Assembly: GCA_900466875.1 (NCBI GenBank)
Contig: UBNQ01000003.1
Span: 88,155 to 152,154, forward strand
Direction: 5' to 3'
Length of the DNA: 64,000 nt
Source: Hyphomicrobiales bacterium
GTDB taxonomy: Bacteria > Pseudomonadota > Alphaproteobacteria > Rhizobiales > Rhizobiaceae
The notes below the pieces were generated by a model, which saw nothing but the letters and a program-made list of their open reading frames with translations, was not told where the DNA came from and did not search any database. Of this stretch, positions 18,258 through 27,700 are shown in pieces. The first letter of the stretch is position 1. Every line of letters starts with the position of its first letter. The position numbers and the translations under genes were made by a program.

Positions 18258-21215
18258 CTACCCCTGGAGCTTGCGGTTTTCGGGATCGACGAAGACGGGC
18301 GGGCAGACCTGCGCCAGCACTTCGCGCCCGTGCAATCCATCCCACACGACAATCGTTTCGCCATAACGCTCGCGACCTGATCTCAACATCGCAAGGCCGA
18401 TCGTATGCCCGAGCGTCGGCGAATGGCAGGTGGAGGAAACCCATCCCTGGTCATTGGCCATGGAAGGTGTCGCGTCTTCTTTCAGAAGATGCGCGCCGGC
18501 GCTGAATTCCTCGAGCTTTTCCAGCGGCCGCAAGCCTACGAGCTGCAAACGGTCGGCGGCAGTGAGGCCGAAACGGGTCGACATCCGCTTGCCGATGAAA
18601 TCGGGCTTCTGCAGCGCCATCATGCGGCCAAGCCCAAGATCGTCCGGCGTCGTGCGACCATCGATCTCGCTATGGGTGATAAATCCCTTTTCGATGCGCA
18701 GGACATTGAGGGCTTCGACGCCATAGGCGCAGATCCCCTCATCCCTGCCGGCCTCCATGATCGCATCCGCCACCGCCTCGCCATAACCGGCGGGAACAGC
18801 GAGTTCATAGGCCAGCTCGCCCGAGAACGAGATGCGGAACAGCCGAGCCTTGAGGCCTCCGCGGAGTGTCACCGTTTTTGCCGCCAGATACGGGAAGGCG
18901 GCATCAGAAATATCGTCTTCCACCACGCGGCTCATGATCGTGCGTGCCCTGGGGCCGGCGAGCGACATCTGCGCCCACTGATCGCTCACAGAGACGAAGC
19001 GAACGTCGAGGTCAGGCCAGAAGGTCTGTGACGCGAATTCGAGATGCGCCATGACTTCCGCGGCGTAGGCCGTCGTTGTCGTCATCACGTAATGATGTTC
19101 GGAAAACCGGCTGGTCGTGCCGTCGTCGAAAATCATGCCGTCCTCACGCAGCATCAGGCCATAACGCGCCTTGCCGACCGGCAGCTTGAGAAAATTGTTG
19201 CAATAGATGCGGTTGAGGAACTCCGCAGCCCCCTTGCCGAAAATCTCGATCTTGCCGAGCGTCGAGACATCGCAGAGCCCGGCATTGCGGCGAACGTTCT
19301 GCACTTCGCGATCGACGCTGTCGCGCCAGCCCTTCTCGCCTTCGCGCGAAAACCAGGCGGAGCGATGCCAGACACCGGCCTCGACAAAGGTCGCGCCGTT
19401 CTTTTTCGCCCAGTCATGCAGCGGCGAGGTTCTAACAGGTGCCGCATGTTCGCCGCGCGATGTTCCGGCCAGCGCGCCGAAGGAGACGGGCGTGTAGAAA
19501 GGTCGGAAGGTCGTGGTGCCGATCTCGGCAGGAGATACACCGCGCATTCCGGCAACGATGCCGATCGTGGCAACGTTTCCAAGCTTGCCCTGATCGGTCG
19601 CCATGCCGGCGGTCGTGTAGCGCTTGGTGTGTTCGATATGGCGAAAGCCTTCGCGCTGGGCGAGCCCGAGATCGCTCACCGCCACATCGTTCTGGAAATC
19701 GACAAAAGCCTTGTCCCTGGCGCCCGGCACGTACCAGACCGGCGCGAAGGCCGGATCGTATTCGCCCTCGACCTCGGGAATGTTCATCTCGTAGGCGGCA
19801 AAACCGAGGTCGCGGGCAAGCATCATCGCCTTCGTCGCGCCCTCCTTCAGGCAGGTCGAAATCGTGTCCGCACCTGCAGCGGAGCCAACGGCGATAAAAG
19901 CCGAGCCGACATCCGGCGCCAGGAATGCCTGCGCCTCATCCGACCAGACCGGCTTTGCACCGCGCTGGCACATGAGATGCACGATGGGCGACCAGCCGCC
20001 AGCCATGGCAAGCGCATCGCAGGTGATCTGTTCCTGAAAGCCGGAACGCTCGGCGATCAGCGCCTCAAGACGCTTGCGCCCCTTTGTGCCGACGACGCCG
20101 CCGTTGCGGATTACCCGGACACCTCCCGGCACGGCATCCGCCGATTGCACGCGGGCATCGATGATCGCCGTGACATCGACGCCGGCAGCCACCAGATCGG
20201 CCGCCGTCCGGTAACCCGAGCCACCATTGGTGAAGATGGCGACCTTGCCGCCAGCCGCCACGCCATAACGGTTGGCATAGGTGCGCATCGCGCTTGCGGT
20301 CATCACGCCCGGCTTGTCATTGCCGCCGAAAACCAGCGGCCGCTCTTCCGAGCCGGTTGCCAGAATGGCGCGCCTGGCCGCGATCCGCCACAGGCGCTCC
20401 ATCGGCAGGTCCGGTGATGGCGTGCCGACGTGTTTCTGCACCCGTTCCACCGCGCCGAACACCATGTCGTCATACCAGCCGAACACGGTCGCGCGCGGCA
20501 TCAGCGTGACATTCGGAAGCGCCTCAAGCTCTTCGATCATCGCGCTGGCAAAATCGGCAGCGGAAACGCCGCCGACAGAGGCGCTTTCGGACAAAAGCGA
20601 TCCACCAAGCCGGAACCCTTCATCCGCGAGGATGACCCGCGCACCGGCACGCCCGGCAGCAAGCGCCGCCATCAGGCCGGCCGGGCCGGAGCCGATGACC
20701 AGCAGATCGCAATGCGCCCAGGATTTCTCATAGCGGTCAGGGTCCGCCTGCATCGCAAGCTTGCCAAGACCGGCCGCACGCCGGATGACCGGCTCATAAA
20801 GCTTTTCCCAAAGAGCTGCCGGCCACATGAATGTCTTGTAGTAAAAACCTGCGCCCAGCATCGGCGAAAGCAGGCCGTTCACCGCGCCGACGTCGAATGC
20901 CAGCGATGGCCAGCGGTTCTGGCTGACGGCGGCCAGTCCGTCATAGAGCTCGGCCACCGTTGCGCGCACATTCGGCTCGGCACGCGCGCCACTCCCGATC
21001 GTCATTAGCGCATTGGGCTCGGAAGAGCCGGCCGTGACCGGACCGCGCGGACGGTGATATTTGAAGCTGCGGCCCATCAGCATCTGATCGTTGGCGAGCA
21101 GAGCCGAGGCGAGGCTATCGCCTTCAAACCCCTTGTAGCTTTTGCCGTCGAAGGTGAAGGTCAGCGGCTGGCCGCGATTGACGCTGCCGGCAGACGCGAG
21201 ACGATACGATGTCAT
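18258..21215 (-). CDS. soxA: Sarcosine oxidase alpha subunit
   Basis: A 985-residue subunit. The N-terminus (QPLTFTFDGKSYKGFEGD) is the ferredoxin-like Fer2_4 domain. A dinucleotide-binding domain follows (LLVIGSGPAGLMAALAAG, about residue 171), then an NAD site (GGKVAIFTNGGSGYRTA). The C-terminal 390 residues are a GcvT-like folate domain (MSLAGPRARTIMSRVV, GVEALNVLRIEKGFI). The complex oxidises sarcosine to glycine and makes 5,10-methylene-tetrahydrofolate and H2O2. The start overlaps the soxD stop (ATGA). Confidence 0.95.
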   Translation of the reverse strand: MTSYRLASAGSVNRGQPLTFTFDGKSYKGFEGDSLASALLANDQMLMGRSFKYHRPRGPVTAGSSEPNALMTIGSGARAEPNVRATVAELYDGLAAVSQNRWPSLAFDVGAVNGLLSPMLGAGFYYKTFMWPAALWEKLYEPVIRRAAGLGKLAMQADPDRYEKSWAHCDLLVIGSGPAGLMAALAAGRAGARVILADEGFRLGGSLLSESASVGGVSAADFASAMIEELEALPNVTLMPRATVFGWYDDMVFGAVERVQKHVGTPSPDLPMERLWRIAARRAILATGSEERPLVFGGNDKPGVMTASAMRTYANRYGVAAGGKVAIFTNGGSGYRTAADLVAAGVDVTAIIDARVQSADAVPGGVRVIRNGGVVGTKGRKRLEALIAERSGFQEQITCDALAMAGGWSPIVHLMCQRGAKPVWSDEAQAFLAPDVGSAFIAVGSAAGADTISTCLKEGATKAMMLARDLGFAAYEMNIPEVEGEYDPAFAPVWYVPGARDKAFVDFQNDVAVSDLGLAQREGFRHIEHTKRYTTAGMATDQGKLGNVATIGIVAGMRGVSPAEIGTTTFRPFYTPVSFGALAGTSRGEHAAPVRTSPLHDWAKKNGATFVEAGVWHRSAWFSREGEKGWRDSVDREVQNVRRNAGLCDVSTLGKIEIFGKGAAEFLNRIYCNNFLKLPVGKARYGLMLREDGMIFDDGTTSRFSEHHYVMTTTTAYAAEVMAHLEFASQTFWPDLDVRFVSVSDQWAQMSLAGPRARTIMSRVVEDDISDAAFPYLAAKTVTLRGGLKARLFRISFSGELAYELAVPAGYGEAVADAIMEAGRDEGICAYGVEALNVLRIEKGFITHSEIDGRTTPDDLGLGRMMALQKPDFIGKRMSTRFGLTAADRLQLVGLRPLEKLEEFSAGAHLLKEDATPSMANDQGWVSSTCHSPTLGHTIGLAMLRSGRERYGETIVVWDGLHGREVLAQVCPPVFVDPENRKLQG

Positions 21216-21484
21216 TCGCTTGCCCCCCGCGCTGGAGCGGCGTCGGTGACGCTGAACACGTCGTGGGTCACGTTATCACGGTCGACGACCAGCCAGCGGC
21301 GGCAGCCAGCGGCATGGTGCCAGTATTCCTGATACCGGCCCTTCGGATTGTCGCGAAGATAGACATACCGATGCCAGTCCTCCTCGCTCGCGGCCGGATG
21401 CGGGCGTGTGAGCGCCGTGCCGCGGATGGAAAACTCTTCCTTGGGTCTGGTCCCGCAATGCGGACAGGTAATGAGGCTTGCCAT
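21212..21484 (-). CDS. soxD: Sarcosine oxidase delta subunit
   Basis: A 90-residue zinc-binding subunit. The ligands expected for the family are visible: C7 and C10 in ITCPHCGTRP, with H57 and C61 in EYWHHAAGCRRW. The spacing and length match SoxD. It overlaps soxA by four bases and follows soxB after eight, so all are made together. Confidence 0.95.
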   Translation of the reverse strand: MASLITCPHCGTRPKEEFSIRGTALTRPHPAASEEDWHRYVYLRDNPKGRYQEYWHHAAGCRRWLVVDRDNVTHDVFSVTDAAPARGASE

Positions 21485-21492
21485 GGTCTATC

Positions 21493-22746
21493 TCAATGAA
21501 TGTTCGGCTGGGGGCCTTTGCCCGCTTCGTCGATCATGTGACCGCGCTCGAAGCGGTCGAGCCGCAGGAAGCGTGAAACATGGTGGCTCTCGTTCTTGGC
21601 AATCAGGTGCGCGAAGCAGAAGCCAGAGGCGGGTGTCGCCTTGAACCCGCCGTAACACCATCCCGCATTGAGGTAGAGATTGTCGATCGGCGTCCGGTCG
21701 ATGATCGGCGAACCGTCCATCGACATGTCCATCACACCGCCCCAGGCGCGCAGCACCTTGCCGCGGGATAGGCCGGGGATCAGCGAGACGCCCTCCTCCA
21801 TCGTATGCTCGACGGTCGCGAGATTGCCGCGCTGGGCATAGGACGAATAGTAATCGATATCCGCGCCAAAAACCAAGCCGCCCTTGTCCGACTGCGAAAT
21901 GTAGAAATGCCCGGCGCCGTAGACGATCACATGATCGACCACCGGCTTGATGCCTTCCGAGACGAAGGCCTGCAGCACATGGGTCTCGATCGGCAGTTCC
22001 AGCCCGGCCATACGCGCGGTCTCGGAAGAATGGCCAGCCGTCGCCAGCGCCAGCTTGTTGCAGCCGATGAACCCCTTGTTGGTTTCGACACCCGTCACCC
22101 GCCCCTGTTCGTCGCGGCGGATGGCGCTTACCTCGCAATGCTGGATGATATCGACGCCCCGCATATCGGCGCCACGCGCATAACCCCAGGCGACCGCATC
22201 GTGCCGGACGGTTCCGCCGCGCTTCTGAAGAAGACCCGCGAGGATCGGGAAACGGGCATGGTCGTAATTGAGATAGGGCATCAGCGCCTGAAGCTGCTTG
22301 CGATCCAGCATCTCCGCATCGACCCCGTGCATCCGCATCGCATTGCCGCGCCGCGCATAGGCGTCACGCTGCCCGTCGGAATGCGCCAGCATCATTACGC
22401 CGCGCTGGCTGACCATGGCGTTGTAATTGAAATCCTGCTCAAGCCCTTCCCACAGCTTCAGCGAAAACTCGTAGAAGGGAATGTTGCCTTCGAGCAGATA
22501 ATTGGAGCGGATGATCGTCGTGTTACGCCCGACATTGCCCGAACCGATATAGCCTTTTTCCAGCACCGCGATGTTGGTGATGCCGAATTCCTTGGCGAGA
22601 TAATAGGCCGTCGAAAGGCCATGCCCGCCACCGCCGACGATGATTACGTCGTAATGCGGTTTCGGCTCCGGTTCACGCCATGCCGGCGTCCACAACCGGT
22701 TGCCCGAAAGCGCCTGCTTAATGATCGAATATGCCGAATAACGCAT
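21493..22746 (-). CDS. soxB: Sarcosine oxidase beta subunit
   Basis: A 417-residue flavoprotein, the usual SoxB length when started at MRYSAYSIIKQALSGN. The Rossmann motif is VIIVGGGGHGLSTAYYLA (about residue 34), and NVGRNTTIIRSNYL is a family signature. It carries the site where sarcosine is oxidised and FAD/FMN are bound. First gene of soxBDAG; its promoter lies in the 248-base gap shared with the divergent DUF2793 gene. Confidence 0.95.
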   Translation of the reverse strand: MRYSAYSIIKQALSGNRLWTPAWREPEPKPHYDVIIVGGGGHGLSTAYYLAKEFGITNIAVLEKGYIGSGNVGRNTTIIRSNYLLEGNIPFYEFSLKLWEGLEQDFNYNAMVSQRGVMMLAHSDGQRDAYARRGNAMRMHGVDAEMLDRKQLQALMPYLNYDHARFPILAGLLQKRGGTVRHDAVAWGYARGADMRGVDIIQHCEVSAIRRDEQGRVTGVETNKGFIGCNKLALATAGHSSETARMAGLELPIETHVLQAFVSEGIKPVVDHVIVYGAGHFYISQSDKGGLVFGADIDYYSSYAQRGNLATVEHTMEEGVSLIPGLSRGKVLRAWGGVMDMSMDGSPIIDRTPIDNLYLNAGWCYGGFKATPASGFCFAHLIAKNESHHVSRFLRLDRFERGHMIDEAGKGPQPNIH

Positions 22747-22994
22747 CCATCCGTCCCGTTCATGCCCGGTCCACTTTCGCATATGCGGGGATAGAGACAA
22801 GCGCAATCAGGACGTTGACCGACCCGTTTGCGACAGCTTTCCCTGCATCGTCAGGCTGTTGCGCCGATACGACGCAGAACCGCGGGGATAAATAGCAAGC
22901 TCGCGCAAGTGCTTTCAATAGCTTGAGCCGAACTTCATCCCCGCATGTCGGAGACGGCCTTAAAATCCGGCAAACACTTTTGCCGGAGATGTCC

Positions 22995-24026
22995 ATGAGC
23001 GACCGCAGCACAAATCTGAAAATGCCCTTCATCATGCCCTCGCAAGCACAGAAGCACGTTACCCATAACGAAGCCCTGCTTCTGCTGGATGCGATCGTTC
23101 AACTGTCCGTCATCGACGAGCGCAACGGCCCTCCGGGCGATCCTGAACCGGGAGACCGTTTCGTCATCGCGGCCGGTGCCACGGGCCCATGGAACGGTCG
23201 CGCCGCGCAGATCGCAATCTGGCAGGACGGTTACTGGGCCTATGCAAAACCCGGGAAGGGCTGGCGCACCTGGTTCGAGACAAGCGGCAGGCTGAGAGTG
23301 TTCGACGGTTCGGCATGGCAGGATTTACCGCTTCCCGAGAATGCAGACGTCACGACACTTGGCATCTCGGCGACCGCCGACAGCACCAACAGGATTTCCG
23401 TCTCCTCCCCCGCCAGCCTTTTCAATCATGCCGGCAGCAGCCACCAGATCAAGGTCAACAAGGCAGCAGCGACCGATACCGCGACACTGCTGTTCCAGTC
23501 CGGCTGGACCGGCCACGCGGAAATGGGACTGGCCGGAAACACCGATTTTTCCATCAAGGTCAGCAATGGCAGCGAATGGAAGACGGGCCTTTCCATCGAT
23601 GGTGTCGGCCGCGTCACGAAACCCAACCAGCCGGCTGCGCGCGTCTATCGCAGCGGCGCGAGCTTTACCCCGGCAGCCGGGCAGCAGAGCGGCGTATCGG
23701 CCTTTGCGGTGAACCAGGGCGGCTTTACCATCGGCTCCGCGGTCGCCGGTGGCGGCAATGCACTCGTCGTGCCTGCAACCGGCCTCTACCTTCTCGCCCT
23801 CACACTGTCGGTGGCCGCAGCATCGGCCGCCTATGGTGTGACAGTTTCGCGCAATGGTAGTTCCGGCGTACTGACGATTTCCGGATCGACCGGAAATGCC
23901 ACGACCTTGTCCTCTTCGGCCATCGCTCAATTGCAACAAGGGGATACACTGACATTTACCCATTCCGGTTCCGCCACGATCAACGCTGGAGCAACGGGAA
24001 CTATCCTTTCCCTGGCAATGATTTAG
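22995..24026 (+). CDS. DUF2793 domain protein (phage tail/GTA-type)
   Basis: A 343-residue protein. The N-terminal 110 residues match DUF2793: LKMPFIMPSQAQKHVTHNEALLLLDAIVQ and GDRFVIAAGATGPWNGRAAQIA. The C-terminus is glycine/serine-rich beta structure (TNRISVSSPASLFNH, GGNALVVPATGLYLL), like a C1q/tail-fibre tip. DUF2793 is found in phage tails and in the gene transfer agent cluster of Rhodobacterales and Rhizobiales. No other phage gene is nearby. GGAG seven bases upstream supports the ATG at 22995 over the one at 22989. Confidence 0.8.
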   Translation: MSDRSTNLKMPFIMPSQAQKHVTHNEALLLLDAIVQLSVIDERNGPPGDPEPGDRFVIAAGATGPWNGRAAQIAIWQDGYWAYAKPGKGWRTWFETSGRLRVFDGSAWQDLPLPENADVTTLGISATADSTNRISVSSPASLFNHAGSSHQIKVNKAAATDTATLLFQSGWTGHAEMGLAGNTDFSIKVSNGSEWKTGLSIDGVGRVTKPNQPAARVYRSGASFTPAAGQQSGVSAFAVNQGGFTIGSAVAGGGNALVVPATGLYLLALTLSVAAASAAYGVTVSRNGSSGVLTISGSTGNATTLSSSAIAQLQQGDTLTFTHSGSATINAGATGTILSLAMI

Positions 24027-24113
24027 CGAAAAAACTTCAAAAAATGATCGAGCACCCGTGCCAATATCGCACAGCGACAGCCGTCCAAACACGGAAATTC
24101 CACCTCTCCCCCT

Positions 24114-24139
24114 CCCCTGCCGGCCTTGTTTTGCAGGGG
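24114..24139 (+). terminator. Weak stem-loop after the DUF2793 gene
   Basis: Arms CCCCTGC and GCAGGGG enclose a 12-base loop, 88 bases past the DUF2793 stop. No U-run follows, so intrinsic termination is uncertain. Confidence 0.3.
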
Positions 24140-24203
24140 ATTGAGGGCTGCAGCCCGCAGAAAATACGACCTTTGCGAGTTAGGTCACATTTGCCGAACC
24201 TGT

Positions 24204-24218
24204 TTAGTCAAATGTTAA
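24204..24218. promoter_or_regulatory. CtrA-box-like site upstream of sciP
   Basis: TTAG, 7 bases, TTAA, one mismatch from the CtrA consensus TTAA-N7-TTAA, 53 bases upstream of the sciP start. In Caulobacter sciP is activated by CtrA, which makes the match plausible. A one-mismatch site alone is weak evidence. Confidence 0.4.
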
Positions 24219-24270
24219 AACTGCCGGACTAGGCTCATTGGCGTGGTCTTGTGTTGTGTAGAGAGTTCCA

Positions 24271-24546
24271 ATGACCGAAATGATCCGTGCACGAGTTAAA
24301 TATGTCATCGGCCCCGATGGCAGCCCGCTTACGATTGCGGACCTTCCGCCGGCCAATACGCGCCGTTGGGTTATCCGTCGTAAAGCAGAGGTTGTCGCGG
24401 CTGTTCGCGGTGGCTTGTTGAGCTTGGAGGAAGCCTGCGACCGTTATACGCTTACCGTCGAAGAATTCCTCTCCTGGCAGTCGTCGATCAACGACCATGG
24501 CCTTGCCGGCCTGCGTACGACGCGTATCCAGCAGTACCGCCACTAG
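24271..24546 (+). CDS. sciP: CtrA inhibitor SciP (DUF1153)
   Basis: A 91-residue helix-turn-helix protein. The sequence matches the highly conserved SciP family across almost its whole length: VKYVIGPDGSPLTIADLPP, RWVIRRKAEVVAAVRGG, LSLEEACDRYTLTVEEFLSW. SciP binds CtrA and blocks its activation of transcription, setting the timing of CtrA-dependent genes in the cell cycle. The ctrA gene itself lies 1.8 kb downstream. The ATG at 24271 is used; a second ATG three codons in (MIRARVKY) is possible. Confidence 0.93.
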   Translation: MTEMIRARVKYVIGPDGSPLTIADLPPANTRRWVIRRKAEVVAAVRGGLLSLEEACDRYTLTVEEFLSWQSSINDHGLAGLRTTRIQQYRH

Positions 24547-24609
24547 GCGCATCCGGCGAAAAGCCACCCGTTGCGGGGTGCTGTGACCAAGGTCGCGGCA
24601 TCCTTTGTT

Positions 24610-25080
24610 TTATCCCTTTTCCGATTGCCGATCCGTCTTTCCCAGTTTGACCACAGAGGGAAAGATGGCCGCAATCACGGCCGATGCCGCATAACACCAG
24701 AAACCGGGAAGCGTGACGGCTGTCGCAAGACCGCTGGTCTTTGCCGCGAAGATGACGATCGCCACGAGCATGACGTCCATCATCGACCATCGCGAAAGAT
24801 GCGGCATCACCCGATGCAGCAAACCCGTGCCCATATCCCCGGCGACCGCTTCCGCAGCCAGCACGATCAGCTTTGCGGCCGGAAACACCAGCGAAAACGC
24901 GCCGACCGCAACCGCCAGGCCGGTGCTGCCGTCGGCCCACAACTCGCCAACCAGCCGCAGCAGCGACGGCTCATTGCTGAAAAAGTAAAGCTGCTCGAAC
25001 CGCATGATCGGCAGGGTCACGCCAAGCACCAGAAGCACGGCGGACACCGCCAGCAGGAAAAACGGCAAAATCCGGTTCAA
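24610..25080 (-). CDS. Paraquat-inducible protein A (PqiA) family membrane protein
   Basis: A 156-residue protein with four hydrophobic segments (LPFFLLAVSAVLLVLGVTL, LAVAVGAFSLVFPAAKLIVL, MLVAIVIFAAKT, YAASAVIAAIFP). HLSRWSMMDVMLVA is the hallmark of PqiA-type domains, here as a single domain without the zinc-ribbon cysteines. PqiA proteins work with MCE proteins in envelope lipid transport; none is adjacent. No ATG fits: a TTG at 25080 with GGGGAG five bases upstream is the best start, and a TTG six codons earlier is the alternative. Confidence 0.8.
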   Translation of the reverse strand: MNRILPFFLLAVSAVLLVLGVTLPIMRFEQLYFFSNEPSLLRLVGELWADGSTGLAVAVGAFSLVFPAAKLIVLAAEAVAGDMGTGLLHRVMPHLSRWSMMDVMLVAIVIFAAKTSGLATAVTLPGFWCYAASAVIAAIFPSVVKLGKTDRQSEKG

Positions 25081-25196
25081 GCGAACTCCCCGAAACAATC
25101 ATCACGAACCGCGTCACGCATGATCCTTCATACCATGGCGCAAATCAGGTTATGCTCCAAGCTGGCACCCGGATTCAAGCAGGAGCAGGATCAGCA

Positions 25197-25475
25197 ATGG
25201 ACATCAGCCGCGAGGAAAAGACATCGGGCGGGCGGTATTCCGCCACCATCGAAGGGCACGAGGCGGAAATGACCTATTCCCGCACCTCACCGCAGTTGAT
25301 CATCATCGATCACACCGGCGTGCCGGATGCCCTGCGCGGCAAAGGCGTCGGTCAGGCCCTGGCAAAATTTGCCGTCGAGGATGCGCGTGAAAGTGGCTGG
25401 AAGATCATTCCGCTCTGCCCGTTCTTCAAGGCGCAGGTGGCGCGCCATCCCGAATGGCAGGATGTCATCAAATAA
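25197..25475 (+). CDS. GNAT-family N-acetyltransferase, YjdJ/NATD1 type
   Basis: A 92-residue minimal acetyltransferase. The acetyl-CoA loop is seen in PDALRGKGVGQALAKFAVEDAR (R/Q-x-x-G-x-G/A-type), followed by the diagnostic LCPFFKAQVARHPEWQDVI. This C-terminal signature defines the COG2388 group, related to human NATD1. The ATG at 25197 follows a GGAGCAGGA ribosome site. The substrate is unknown. Confidence 0.85.
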   Translation: MDISREEKTSGGRYSATIEGHEAEMTYSRTSPQLIIIDHTGVPDALRGKGVGQALAKFAVEDARESGWKIIPLCPFFKAQVARHPEWQDVIK

Positions 25476-25540
25476 ATCACCGCTTCGTTTCAAAGCGGGA
25501 GACGCTGCGGCAGAATGACGCGCAGCCGTGCAGGAAATGG

Positions 25541-25571
25541 AAAAAGGGCGCCGCCCCTTGCGGGTCGCCCT
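25541..25571 (-). terminator. Terminator-like hairpin after fliJ
   Basis: On the minus strand, AGGGCG pairs with CGCCCT and is followed by a run of U residues. It lies 28 bases past the fliJ stop codon. Confidence 0.5.
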
Positions 25572-25598
25572 CTTCATCCACCTCGATGCATCCGCGTT

Positions 25599-25955
25599 TC
25601 AGGCGCGGGCGCGCATTCCGCCGTCACGCTCTTCGAGCGCCGAAGCCTTGGCGAGTTCCGCCTCCGCTTCCTCCAGTGCCAGTTCGGCACTATCCTGCTG
25701 GACTTTCAGTTCCCGAATCGAGACCTGCAAATTATCCGCCCGCTGGCGCGCGGCTTTTGCAAAGGTCGGATAAGCGAAATGACCGGGATCAGTGATACCG
25801 GACTTTTTCTCTTCAAGCGTGATCTGGTGTTCCAGTTCCTTCGCCATCCGTTCGAATTCTGCCATCATCATCTGCAGCTGCTGCAGCTGACGACGCTTTT
25901 CGTTAACCTGAAATCCCTTCAGGCGAACAAGGCTGTCACGCGATTTCATACGCAA
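25599..25955 (-). CDS. fliJ: Flagellar export protein FliJ
   Basis: A 118-residue protein that is almost entirely coiled coil (LVRLKGFQVNEKRRQLQQ, then LEHQITLEEKKSG, then a second helix from about 68 to 108). This is the two-helix FliJ fold, which links the flagellar export ATPase FliI to the gate. The motif GHFAYPTFAKAARQRADNL is shared by rhizobial FliJ. It is isolated from other flagellar genes but divergent from ctrA, a regulator of flagellar genes. Two start codons (residues 1 and 3) are equally plausible. Confidence 0.75.
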   Translation of the reverse strand: MRMKSRDSLVRLKGFQVNEKRRQLQQLQMMMAEFERMAKELEHQITLEEKKSGITDPGHFAYPTFAKAARQRADNLQVSIRELKVQQDSAELALEEAEAELAKASALEERDGGMRARA

Positions 25956-26046
25956 TACTCCGTGGATACCAATACCCCGGCCCGTGATCTGCCTGTTACA
26001 CTGCAGATCAAAAAATTTCCGACACGTTAATAAATTTGACGCGGCA

Positions 26047-26061
26047 TTAACTTTTCGTTTA
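26047..26061. promoter_or_regulatory. CtrA-box-like site in the fliJ-ctrA gap
   Basis: TTAA, 7 bases, TTTA, one mismatch from TTAA-N7-TTAA, 92 bases upstream of fliJ and 311 upstream of ctrA. It could serve either divergent gene. Known autoregulation of ctrA makes it plausible. Confidence 0.35.
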
Positions 26062-26115
26062 CGGGCATCATTAATGATAAAGACGATCGTTTAAGGGTCG
26101 GTAAATACCAAGTCC

Positions 26116-26181
26116 GAATCGGACAGCGGCAATGTGTCAGTCGCAAGAATCACTTAGCGGAACTTCCTCGTTCGCTGATTC
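26116..26181. promoter_or_regulatory. Three GANTC (CcrM methylation) sites upstream of ctrA
   Basis: GAATC at 26116-26120 and 26147-26151 and GATTC at 26177-26181 lie in 66 bases, about 190-255 bases before the ctrA start. GANTC is the target of the cell-cycle methyltransferase CcrM. In Caulobacter the methylation state of a GANTC in the ctrA promoter times its transcription. The rest of the 416-base fliJ-ctrA gap is AT-rich and shows no ORF. Confidence 0.55.
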
Positions 26182-26371
26182 AACATGGTGATGTCCAATC
26201 CGTAAAGGAAAACAGGCTGCTACTTATTTTGCTTAATAAATTGATGCACCTTGCCAAATCAGGTCACAGTTTGTTAACCATTTGGTGGCAGCTTCCAAAT
26301 CAGGCACAGTCTGGATCCGTAACGAGTGAGGGGGCAAAAGGTAACCTTGCGCGGCGGTAAAGGGGAAAATT

Positions 26372-27073
<702 letters not shown>

Positions 27074-27098
27074 ACCCGACGGCATTCCCCTTTGCCTT

Positions 27099-27134
27099 AA
27101 AACCCGCTTGGTGCGCCAGGCGGGTTTTATTTTG
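27099..27134 (+). terminator. Rho-independent terminator after ctrA
   Basis: AAAACCCGC-T-TGG pairs with CCA-G-GCGGGTTTT around a 4-base loop, followed by ATTTTG. It begins 26 bases after the ctrA stop. Confidence 0.85.
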
Positions 27135-27219
27135 TCTGTAGCGCGGGTTTCAACATCCATGAACGGAAAACGGCGACCGAAGGCCGCCGCGTTGATTTTA
27201 TCTAGGAAGATATGCGCCT

Positions 27220-27582
27220 TCAGGCGGCAGCAGCGTAAGATGCGAAAACCGAGGTCAGGATCTTGCGATCGAACGGCTTCAGCAGGAACTCGTCGGCCCC
27301 TGCCCGCTTGCCGGCCATCATCTTCTTCAGATCGGCTTCGATGACGCAGTAGAAAATCTTGACGCTCTTTCCATCCGGCAGCGCGCGAACGGCTGCGATC
27401 AGGTCCAGTGCGCCGTCGAGGCTCGCATCGACGATCATGAAATTGGGCAGCTCTGTCTGGCAGCCGCGCAACGCCTCGTGCGCATCGCCGGCCTCGGCGA
27501 TCAGGAAGCCAAGCTCGGACAGAATGCGCTTGCCGACTTTTCGCACAATATCGGAATTGTCTGCGATCATCAGACGCTGCAT
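27220..27582 (-). CDS. Single-domain receiver protein downstream of chpT
   Basis: A 120-residue stand-alone receiver. The likely phospho-acceptor is D52 in NFMIVDASLDGALDL, and the lysine in EFLLKPFDRKI is kept. The acidic pocket is reduced (MIADNSDIV, one aspartate instead of the usual pair), and the switch Thr/Ser position appears to be C or V (KIFYCVIEAD). It follows chpT on the same strand, 118 bases on. Receivers of this type could take phosphate from ChpT as CpdR does, but the sequence is not CpdR. Signalling activity is uncertain. Confidence 0.75.
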   Translation of the reverse strand: MQRLMIADNSDIVRKVGKRILSELGFLIAEAGDAHEALRGCQTELPNFMIVDASLDGALDLIAAVRALPDGKSVKIFYCVIEADLKKMMAGKRAGADEFLLKPFDRKILTSVFASYAAAA

Positions 27583-27700
27583 AACCCGCTCCCCTTCAGC
27601 GACCGCCCCGGCGGTCGACTGTTAACCTATAGCCTGTTGCGGCTAACGAAAGGTTAGCAGCCAGCCGGGCGGCCGGTCAGGGCCGCCGCAGCGGTCGCGT

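Noticed and set aside
1..22746. A functional link between urea sensing and sarcosine oxidase, as in creatine breakdown
   Set aside because: No creatinase or creatininase is present, and the clusters are separated by the liv operon.
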